DNA of 64,000 bases, from assembly GCF_029227915.1 (NCBI RefSeq), contig NC_079875.1:25306001-25370000 (forward strand), in the 5' to 3' direction. The stretch comes from Hydractinia symbiolongicarpus. Lineage: Eukaryota; Cnidaria; Hydrozoa; Anthoathecata; Hydractiniidae. Numbering within the stretch: the first letter of the stretch is position 1; the number at the start of each line of letters is the position of its first letter. Of the stretch, positions 9,301 through 21,300 are shown piece by piece. A program made the position numbers and the translations under genes. The notes under the pieces are model-generated. The model did not search any database. It had not been told where the DNA came from and worked only from the letters and a program-made list of their open reading frames with translations.

Positions 9301-12300
9301 TTAATTTTTTTCCTGACAGAAAAGTCCATCACAACGCACATAGCAACCACTTCTCGACCAGTGTCTAACGACCTGTACTAAACTTTTCTCAATGTATACA
9401 CGACACTGTCGAGGCTCTCAACATTTTAAATACAAAATAACAAATGAAACTCGTCAGTTTAGCTACGAAAGTTAAATGGATGGTGTTTGTAAGTCGTTCG
9501 ATTTAAAGTAATGCCTTGAAAATATTTATTGGTGTTTTTTTCAGGATTGCAATTTTACGTTCCTGGCTATGATAACTTGAAAACTTTGGAAATTTTATAG
9601 GATTGTTCAGGTAAATGAAGTACTGTGATATGACCTTTACGAATAGTAATAGCGCATATAGTAACTCTCTATCTGAATTCAACCCATATAGTTTGTTTTA
9701 AAATGTTTTGAATATTCTAGAAATTGTTTCAACCTTAATAAATAAATTTATTTAATAATATCACTTCTTTAAAAAACGTTGAGTTCTCAGTACTTTTCAC
9801 TTTTTCGTTGCAGTATTCTTCCACCGTATCCTCATAACTTTCACTTTTATTTCCCAAATCGGAGTACTGTGTAAAATACTGTAAAATTTGAACTATACAA
9901 CAATTTTATGTAAAAGTACGCAACTGAGAAACATTCAAAGAAATTTACCAGTTCTTGTTCCAGTTTTTCAGTGTTGCTGGTATTCTAAACGATATAAATT
10001 CCCAACTAATGGCATCACTTTCTTTTGTCACATATTTTGTTTTAGCAAAAATAAAATCGTAAAGAAAAGTTTTATAAAATACAGAACATTTTTTATCAGG
10101 GACATTTTATAGATTCTTATAAAGAAAATGTAAGAACCGTTACCTGTTACAGACACACACAGTTTCCGCATTATTAAAAAAAATATCAGATCAAAGCATT
10201 TGCAAAGAACAATATAAGTAATGATGACAGCTTCAAATACCCTTATACATTCTCGGGGTTTCTTACAGGTAGAACATAGCTTACTTCTTCTTTGACAGTT
10301 TCAAAGTATTTTGGCTCATTGATTCCTTCAGAACTGTTGGAAAGATTTGGCCTATTTTGGCGTTTCACTGCAGGTGCCGGACGAACTTCTTCAAGAGCAT
10401 CAGGTGCATATTCTTGGATTAAGTGTTTTGGCAGTGCTGGCGGGGAAGTTTCGTAGCAATAGGAGTAGTCAAAGCCTGTGCTATTGTTAATTTTCTTTGC
10501 TTCCTTATCGCGTGTCATACCAAATATCATATGTCCTGAATAAGAACGCAGTAGTTTAGGGTTATTATTCACACTGTGGATTGCGATAATTCTTTTCAAG
10601 AAGCTAAAAGGCTGTTTTTGACTTTATTTGCAGAAAAACATGCTCAAGAACAAATATGCTGCTATGGTATCCGTGAATTTACCAATAGCGCTTTAAATAT
10701 CAAACTTCCAATTAGTTTCAAATCCTTTTAACTCAATCATGTTAAATTCGAATTGTACAAACGTATATCTGCAAGAGCATTACACAACAAGCCATTTAAG
10801 ACAACAATTTAAACACGCTTTTTAGGTTTGTGCTTCCTTATCAAAACGAGCTTTTTCTACAATTTGTTGTACAAGTATAGTTCTACAAGTTGTTGTAGAA
10901 CGATATAGAAGTGAAATGTAATTTGTTGTTGACCTTAAGGATACCAGGATAACAGAGACTTGACGAGACGAGAGGATAACATGCTTTATCACATATTAAA
11001 TGATGATTATTTTGGAGGTACGTGTTTTTTAAAATGGTGAAAAAGAGTATAATTAGATTAACCTATTCTGGTAATGTGTTGTTGGTTAGCTGCTAACAAT
11101 CTCTCACGATTTCTATCATAACTGGCTTCAGTTGGTAAGCAGACCTTCTTCAGGCATAGCAAAACCTTAAAATTCAAAAGAAAATGAATTCGAATTGAAA
11201 TATATTGCCGTTACAATAGGACAAATTTCACGAAGTTTTGTGATTTCGTTGTGCATTAAAAGCAAGAAAAGTAGCGTTACAAATCCAGGAACAAAAATAC
11301 AAATTTTGTACCAAGAAATTAATTTAGGTGTATCTCCATGAACTTTTTTTGAAGATTATAGGTTTTAACTCATCGCATTTTTACGAAAATAAAATGCACA
11401 TGGGATATTCTTGTCCCTTCCCCTATATCATCCTCTAGGATGTATAGTAACATGCAGGATTGCGCGCCTTCGTTTTTGAAAGTACATTGCAAAGCCAAAA
11501 AACACTTCTTTTTTCGACAAATCAGTTTTAATTTTTCGTCACAATCTTACCTGAATGACCTCACATAGAGATGTGCAATTATGGCTCTCTCCATTGATTT
11601 TAAACGACAGAAAGTCATCAACATCTTCTACTTGTAAGTACTCGACGGTACTAACGAAATAAAAAATTTTGTAAAAGGAAGACTTTCGACATGAAGACTT
11701 CTTGAAACTTAATACAGTCTGTGTTATTACATACGTTTTCTGAAAGTATAGTATAATAGAAAATCGTACAAGTATCAGTAGATTCTTGTACAATTTCGAA
11801 GTTGAATTACCTATTTGTACTGATTGCAACGATGTATTGTCCAATCGGTTTTTCACAATTAAGCACCAGAAAGGAACCACTTTCTTTTCCATTTAAAAGT
11901 TGTTGAGATTCTTGTAATGACAAATCTCCAGCATACCAGCTAAAAGAGGAAAAGTTTTAATTACAGAATTGACATTCTTTGTGGGAAGGGCGAGCTCGAA
12001 TATGAAATCTGCTTAAGATATGGACGCTCTTTCACTTTTGATACATTGATTTGGGCGTTTATTAAAAAGAAAAAAATACAGCTTGTGGGTACTTTTTCGA
12101 ATCATTACAATGTCTGACTCGAATGAAAATCTGCAAATAAAATGTTTAGGAAAGAAAATTAAAGATCTTTATGTCTAGAATCCAATAAGCGATACGACAG
12201 ATTTATCCATAAAAGGGAGGATACATCGAAAAATCTCTTTTTGTTTTTACTTTAGCAAAATATAAAAGTAAAAATGCTGCCTTTTGCCCTTTAGTAAGTA

Positions 12301-15300
12301 AGTAAGCAACGGGAAGTTTAACGTCCTTGGAGATTCCATCCAAACGGCTGGCTCTTCCTCCCCTTTGACTGTAACTATGTTACGTTAGCGCTAGAGACAC
12401 GTACAGCATTGCTCTAACTTGCTTGCCTGGTGAAAAAAAGAAAAATAGGATGACAACACTACATTGTGCGCCGGATCGGGGACTTGAACCTGAAACCTTA
12501 TGAGTACAAGCCGAAGGCGCTACCACTACATCATCTCCGCCTTAGAGAAAAATGCAGTATTTTTCAAAACAGAAAACAAGACAATACCCTTTTAAGTCAC
12601 ATTATGTGTAAAGACAAGCCTTCGAGTTAATATCAAGAAAGCGTTTAGTTTTTGGACTAACCTTACACCGAAACATTCTTTATTTTTCATTGTCTTAACC
12701 AAGCCAAAACTGGAATTGTCAAGTCGTTTTACGATTGTTAACTCACACTAAAATTAAAAACAAGGAAATAAGACATTGGTTTACGATTATCGGGAGTTCG
12801 TCTTGTCCAAAATGTCTATGAAACTGCATTGATTAATTTCATATGCTCTTAGACTTTTTTTCTCGCGACAATATACCGGAAAAGGATTACTTTACCTTTC
12901 AACAAAATCCACATTTCCTTATAAGATCTCCATTTTTAACTTCAAAATTTGTGTCATTTTCCTATAAAGCAGTGAGAAAACCAAAACTTGCGAGCTTGGC
13001 CTCTTCTTTTGCATTCAAAACAACAAATAAATATATCAAAATGTACTACACGCTGATTTGAACTTTCAGTCGTCGAAGAAAAAATAGAAAAAAATAGATG
13101 GTGTTGAGGTTTTCTTAGAAGTATATATGAATTAATATAAACGGAGAAAATACTGTGAATATAGACTGTAATTATAGGCGTAAAACCCTTGTTCTTAATC
13201 CATTAAGAAGTTCTGTCTTAATAAGTTCTTTATTTTTAACAAAATATCAGACAAAACGTTTTCTTATATAGACAAAATTAAACACTGACAAATTGCTGGG
13301 TTAGTAAAAGATTTGAGTTACGTAGTGCCTAGTATCATGCGTTGAAACATAAACAATATCGGCTTTTCTTTGTGTTGGCATCTGAAAAATATAAACATGT
13401 TTATTGTAAACATCTATAAAGTATCGTAGACTAGTTGTATCCCCCGTGGAATTCGCTCTTCAATTCGCTTAGTCTATTTTTTTAAACTCTATTTTATTAA
13501 TTTCTTTAAATGATCATTTACGTAGATAAAAATTAAACCACTTCTATTCCATAGTAAATCGTGTTATATAAGATATTTACCTCGATATTTTCGAAAGGAC
13601 ATCCACAAAGTGCATTCGGAACTGTACATAAAATAAATGCATGAATATATAAATTTTAGAAAAGAATTATTAACGGGAGTGTCTTATGCTCATAATCCAT
13701 CGAACAAAACTACCAAGCTGGACACTAAAACACTGATACCTGTCAGTACCCTATTTTATCAAATTTTCCTGCACACGGATTTGCGCAAAGAGCCGCAGCC
13801 CAAGGAAATAATTAAGTTAAAGATTATACAAGACGAATTATGAAAATATATAAAAAAGAAAATACAAAAGTTTAACGTGTTTGTTAAACCTGGAACAAAA
13901 AAATGTTTTTTAGAAATTACTCAATCCATTGTTGCTATTGTGCAGAGCTCAAATCACTGGTCAAGAAAATGACGAACATTTTTTGCAGCCCACTTCTGAA
14001 ATGTTAGTAAACAACAGCTCGCTCATTTTTTAGTGTTCTGCTTTGATTTGTTCTGCTTTTTAGTGATTTGCTTTAAATTACAATTTTCGCTTTGTCTATC
14101 TTTTTCTCTTTGTTTTTTTATTCATTTGTTTATCTTTTTGTACTTTTTTTGTTGCAGTCGAAAGAAGTTCAATTTTTAATCAGAAAGTATTGCTTAGCGG
14201 GCTGAAAATATCACTTATGCCCGATTAGCTAGCGATAAATGAAATTTTTGCCAGCGCAATTTATAATGGCATATAATTGTATATTGTAAGCCGACGGTAA
14301 ATGATAATTTGGCCCAGCACCTCCTTATGATTGCGATCAAGCGTTATATCCCTAACAACAGCTTTGTCCATAGTTTGTCAATCTTTGAACAACTATTGAA
14401 AATTAATTTGGAGACTAACCTTTGAGAGGATTGTGCATTGGCATCTCATCTGAGTTGCATTCCTAGATAAACAAAACCAAACAGTGTATGTGCATGATGC
14501 GTTAAACTGCTTTCTTGATAACCATAATATTATAAGATCTTTATGCTACTGTTCGTTCAGAAAAACAAACTCTTTTCTGTGTACATAGACTATTCCGTCC
14601 TGAAAAACTTTTTTCAAGTTCTTTTTTTACAAGGTATGGGCTCTTGTCCATTATCCAGTCAAAAATATATATTTTACCACCATTCATTTTTACATTTAGA
14701 AGAATTTGACGTACAATGATCGCAATACGCTATTTAATTCAATTGCTTTGGAAATGCTTTTTATTGTGAAGAGCCAGCTCGCCTAACTGGAAGCAACTTC
14801 TAACTCCACCATAATCTCTTTAGTTATTTGTCTCCGAAATACGCGTACTGTTACGGAAACACGGAAATTTTAAAATACGCACGAAATACCTAATGCAATA
14901 TATTTTTACCGACGTGATTCTTTAAAAAAACAATTCAAGATCTTCGCGGCTGGACGAACAAAGGCCATTTTGATTTTGAAAATTGTCATGTGTGGTCAGT
15001 GTGTGAGGTTTGTGGGCCTGTTTGACTTCTTTATCTGCTGAAAGCTATATATTTTTGTAAAATGTTTGTTTTTAATGTTAGGACACGTTTATCACGTTCT
15101 TTTAACACGTACAAATCTTTAACGCACCCGTTTTAGGATTTTTGACTAGGAAAAAAGATATTGTGGAGGATTTTTTTTGCTATGATGAAGTAACAACGGT
15201 TTGTAAACTCTGTTTTTATTTTAGCTATAGTTCTGGAAAAGGTATTTTCGAAAAATATGTTACTATAATGGTGTATGTGCTTCACTTGATTGACGACATA

Positions 15301-18300
15301 CTGTATACCTGTACTGAAGCGCTCCACCTGATCCCGTGGCACTGTGTACGGCTCTTATAAGCGTTCATACATTTACTTGTGGCTTAACCTGGCTAGTTAG
15401 ATTGCAAGAAACATGAGTTATGATATATGATTGTCAAACACAGTAGAATGTATAAACCATTTGTGAAAAACAAAACATTTTATTTTACCTGGACTATGCT
15501 GAAAAAACTATCATAGCTTCCGCTTTTTTCCAAGAAAAGCCAGTCGTCCATTTGGAGAACTACGAAATGTTTCAACTGTCCTCTAAAATTCATATATTAA
15601 CAATACAAAATAAATAATTATGTATTTAAATTATTCCTCTATATAATGATATTGTTCCTCTTGATTTACACCGGTAACATACATTTTATATATCTTATCG
15701 GGGGAAAAACAATTCGGGGAAAAGTGACTAAATTTTTTGCAAGTGACTTTTTTTCACAAATTCTAAAATTTGTTTACCATAATTCTTCTAATTATAAAAA
15801 AACATTATTTTGGCCAATAATTAGAGAAGGTAAATTACTGCAATATCTATCCGTACTAATAATACATCTTTCACGACTTATATAAAATATAATAATTATA
15901 ACGTCATCCGAAATTTTATAATGGTTCTGTGCTCTTTAAATAAAAATATTTAGTTGGAATATCAAATTATCATGACAAAACTAAAGTTTTTAGATCAATA
16001 AAATATTTTGGTTGGATTTTATTTAGATTTGAAATAAAGAAATAATAATTTGGAAAACGAGGCTATTCTTAAACAGTTCGTCTATTTGAAGGATTGGATT
16101 TGGCCGTAATTTTCAGTTTGAAATTGAGGGACTTAAAAATTCACGATATTAGGTTTTTTGTTCTACGTTTTAATAAGAAACTTAGGGATGAGAATCATTT
16201 TTAGTAGCAACCTTTTTATTTGAGTTGGACATAATTAGGAAATATGACAGAGGTCTATTAGAGAAAAAATCATATGAATTTCAATAATTATTATTTATGC
16301 AATTTTGTTTTGTTTTTGTAACTTCAGTCCACCTTGCTTATGGAAAAAAATTGTTTCGGAAAAGGGACGCTAAAATTAGAAGAATTACAGTAGTTAATAT
16401 ACCCTGCAGACAAATTGTTAGTTTGCATGCTGTCAGCCTGCAAAAAAAATTACTGCGATATTTCACGCGTATTTCGTGTATTGTTAGCATGAAGTAAATT
16501 TTTGAGCAGAAGTATAAATATATAAGTAAGGAGTAGAATTTTACTGTGCAAGCATTACTGTTATGATGTATTGAGTATTGTTGACTTTCCAGACCAAAAA
16601 CGTTCCATATGTTGCGTTCTGGAACATGAGTTCTACATATAACTTAGACATTCTGCCGCGATACCATCTAAAAATACGTGACAGTGTAACATATTATAGA
16701 GTATTAATATTTGCGAAAAGTATAAAACATAAAGTTGTTACCTTTTTGAACAGAATGGAGAGACATCACAAACAAATACGTATCCTGTATCACCACTTCT
16801 AATATTGCTCACTTTGACTTTCCCATCCTAAAACATTTCATAAAGAATCATTTTTCTAATTATACAGAATATTTTCAATGATTTTAATTTAACGTGGTTG
16901 TTGATCCACGTACGAATTTTTGCCAACATTTTGTAGCTTGCACTCGCTCAATAAGCATATGGATAAGATGGAAAGTAAGAAAATCTCACCTGTGTGTTGC
17001 ATTCAAGAGGTTTGAGCAAATCGTCTTCTGTGTAAGAAACAATGTCGCTGGCTTTCTGTTTAAAAACAATCTTATTACTGTTAACTTATTAAAGATGTGT
17101 AAAATTTAACAGAAAGTGAAATGTCATACAAAATTTAATGAAAGTATTAATTTTAAGTTTATATTGACCATAAACTGTTTTGAGCAAATTATCTACCTTT
17201 TATCCACGTTGCATTATTACAAAAAGTTTCTTAAATTCTTAAGATAAGTTCCTCAGTGAAGTGATAATGTAGTTTTTGAGAGATTTTGGAAACAAATACG
17301 CCTAGATAAAAAAAAATTGTTAATATGTTTTAATAATAAAACTTACATCGCCATTATTTTCTTTGAAAGCTCTTAACAAAACATCTGGCAGTATGGGTTT
17401 GTCGAACCATTCCTATAATCATGTAATTTTAACTGTTTCAGGGTGCTACGTGGTAATAAACAAAATATGGCATTGAACGTGGCATGGAACAATAAACACA
17501 TAAAGCTAATAAATCTGTTGTGAATCTAAAATTTACCTCTTCGCAAATATTAACAAAAAATTACCTCTGCCTTTATAGGTATATTAACATCTTCTCTATA
17601 GGAAAAGCAAAAAAAAATATTTCATTCTGAACTTTACAAATGTTAGCCTTGTTCAAATCTTTCATTTGGTACTTACATAGGTTCGTAAATATCGCTCCCA
17701 CTGGCTAACCTGTGAGTAAAGGGAGAAATGTTAATCCCTGGAGAGTTTATTATCTTCGGAAAAACAGGAAAGTGGCATAAATTAAGGATGACAAATAAAT
17801 ATACAAGTTAAGAGAATTGTCAGTGGTAAATAAATAATGCATGAACAAACTAAACTATGGAATTGCAAATCCGCATTGTAAGTGCAATCATAGCTATGTA
17901 CAGGACGGTTGTCTACAAACGCGATCTTGTGTGTAGCGTATTGAGTAGTCATACACCTGCTTTTAGACACACGAAATGCAAGCACCGACTTTAGCAAAAG
18001 ACCAGTGCCTTTTTGCACTTAAATCAATAACTTGAATAATTTGGCTTTAAAAGAAAGGTACTAACATAATTTCAGAGCAAAATATCAAGATAGCTAAAAC
18101 ATGGCCAAAAGGTTGCACAGCTATAAATAGGATAACATTATTATTCTGAATAAATATACAGGATATAGCCACTTCAGTGTCGTTAATCTGGGTCCTGTGT
18201 TTTCAACATACATTGAGGTCGACATTGGCTACCCAATTTCCCGTGCATGGCATGGGTTGGCCTGTAGCTGTGGTAAAGACACTTGCTAAACATGCCCGCC

Positions 18301-21300
18301 CTGTGAATCGAACCACGGATCTTGTGATTATAAAGCAAACTCTATAACCACAAAGCCGCGTGCCACAAATTATATTTGGCATTGACCTCCATAATCTGCA
18401 AATGGAAAAATACTATCTTCTTAAATGAAAATAAAATGCCTATTGATATGCACCGCAGCACAACGCTTATTGTCGAATAACAATATCGTCTTTTTATTTT
18501 TGGTTAATGTGTTGCAATTTCACTTTCGTTGTATCTTTCGCCTTGTCTTTATTCTCTATAGAAATGAAATTAGTAATAAGAATAAGAACAACACAAAGAG
18601 AAGTTTCACATCATCGGTGGGAAGTTACAGTAGGAAGTTTTAAAATAACATTTATTGACGATGTAAAGCGAATTTAACTAATGAGATAAACATCATCGAA
18701 GCATCTTTTTTGATATGAAACCTCTGCATAAATAATGTTAGCAGATATTGCTTCTGTGGATGTAAAAAGTAACAGACCTGTAATCCCAAACTATGTAGTC
18801 ACCAGTTAAAAAAATCAGAAGTTCTAAGTCATACCTTTCATTTCTAAAATTTGGTACATTTGTTTCTGAAGAGACGTCCAAGTTTTGCTGATGTATTAGG
18901 CCAACTTTTGGAAAGGTCAAATTATTTGCAGTAAACCAGCCACCCTAATAAAAAAACGTGGTTTTAATTTAATAGTTAGTTTTGCCTGAGACAAGAAAAA
19001 ACCTGGGCACAACTTTGTCTTTGGGCATAATGTTATACCTAGACCATGGAAATTTTTATTTTATCACAATATTTAACGTTATATAACCTCACCTTATATA
19101 ACCTGACCTTATAACCTCAAAATGTTTCTTTTAAAGTAGAAGGGAAAACACCACCTGCTCATGCTCATAAAAATAATAATAATATTTTCTCTATTGTAGA
19201 TGACCCTACTCTCAACTGGAAAACAGAGTACCAGGAATACCGACCTCTTTAATTTTCTGAATTTGTATACTATCATCTGGCCAAAATCGCAATATCTAAA
19301 AACAATTATCAGAAACAAATGGTAAAATAAATAAATAAAAAACAAACAAAAAAAACCCCGACAGTAAAGAAGTAAAAGCCAGTTTAAGTGTACTTCATCT
19401 GGCAAGGTGCAACGCCAAATAACTGCACACGTTATTAAGGCATATATCTTCTATTTTTTTATGTTTTTTTTTATTCCAGACATATATAATAATATATGTT
19501 GTACACGTACCTCTTTGCGCGATTTCACCTAAATAAATAATTTGCTAAAATTAACTAAGCAGCAAAATAACATTAAAAAGTTGATCACTGAGAAGTTATG
19601 TGAAAAAAACTTTTTGAGAGAAAAGATAAAGGTCTTCTGCTAATATAGGGAATTTGGATCTATTCTATTTGGATTATTTTGGTTCATATTCTGTTTTAAA
19701 AGCGTTAAGTTATTACTAGTAAATCTCTTGGAGAGATAATTTTATTCGTAATTCCAAGAAACTAGTGCATGGGGGGGGGGGTATTTTTAATTTTTAATAA
19801 CTTTTGTTTTAGACGAAATATATTTTTATGACGTACTATCTCCTTATTATAAGAAGATGTTTCAGTTCCATTACAAAAAAAGGGAATTTTTTTATATTCT
19901 GTTCAACTTTTTTTTTCTATAGCGAAAAAATTTAAATTATGGAAAAAATGATGACTTTATAATTAGTCAGCATTAATGGGGTTAATACACACGGGTGCTA
20001 AATATGCCTTTTATTTATTTTTAATAATTACAAATGAGATAAAGTAAAAATATTTTCTTTAAAAAGCCTGAAGACCATAAAATACCCCAAATCACCATAA
20101 AATATCACAAACAACCATAAAATACCACAAAAAGCCAAGAAGTACAACAAAAAAACACAAAAACCCTAAAATACTAACCTTAAACTTTATTGGCAACTAA
20201 AATTAAAGAATAAAAAATAAGTAACAAATCAAGTGATGTCGAACTCGACGAAACAAGACGCCGCCTAATCAATTCAAAAGCAAGAGACATCTCCCAAAAC
20301 AAATGTTAGAGATAAAGGATGACGCAACAATCAACGATAGTTCAATATTTTTTATTCTGTCTAAATATTGTTAATTAGGAAATTATGTTAGTAATTGCTT
20401 ACGTCGTCATTGAGTAGCAATCTCAAAGGTTTTCGCAACCGAAAAAAGCATAAGAACCTGTAGTTCATCTATTACAGAGTACGCTGGTTTTTATCCTGGA
20501 GTAGGAGGCGATTACAATAAAAGTAATCGTCTTCGTGCAATAATCTCACGTCGGCGTTCTCGTTGTAAACTTTACTTGCATTACTTGTACTTGTGCGTTT
20601 CTCGCAACGGATTTTAACGAATTCAGCCAGCGCGAAATACCAATGTTCCAAAAAAAATTATTTGTTTTTTGTGTTTGTCAGGAAGATGTAAAGAGAAACA
20701 TTCTTTTCAAAAACTTAAAGTATAAAGGTCAGACACTGATGGATTTAAAATTGTATTCTCCTTCATGTGTCCCTAGTTTAATATCTAAAAATCGAGTGAT
20801 CACAAGTTATAACTAACAAATGATGCGTGACATCATATTTTTATTAAATTTAACACAGCACTTAATGTTGCGTTTTTTCGATTCTCTTAGCACCTTGGTT
20901 AATGACACGTGATCACCTAACTCAGAGACTTTTTCTTGTGCTTCCTTTCACTGGCAAAGAAACAAGGGTCCCGAACGTCTGACTGGCCTAAACCTCACCT
21001 TGGTTACTACAGGATTTTTTTATAAAAAACCTAACCATTTGGTTGAGCCTGGAGATGTTTTTTCAAATGTTCCTAAATTTTCTTATTTGACCTGAAAAAT
21101 ATTTTATTTGCTAACCTTTTTTAGGTTTGGTCTACGGTTTTGATATATATGAATAAAATTTGCTGTTTCTGTTATATGTATAGATATAAGTTTCTTATAA
21201 CCTGTCAAATTTTCCTAAAATTCAGCCTTCCTGAGCCTAAGGTTTCTTATAGACTGATTTCTTATAAAAGAAAAGTGTATCCCAACCAGCCCTGCTAATT

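Noticed and set aside
9540-9625. Plus-strand exon candidate LQFYVPGYDNLKTLEIL, with a similar VQFTLPGYEKLRVN at 8.86 kb
   Set aside because: The first is short and runs into a stop before its donor, and no phase-consistent neighbours were found, although the resemblance of the two pieces is curious.
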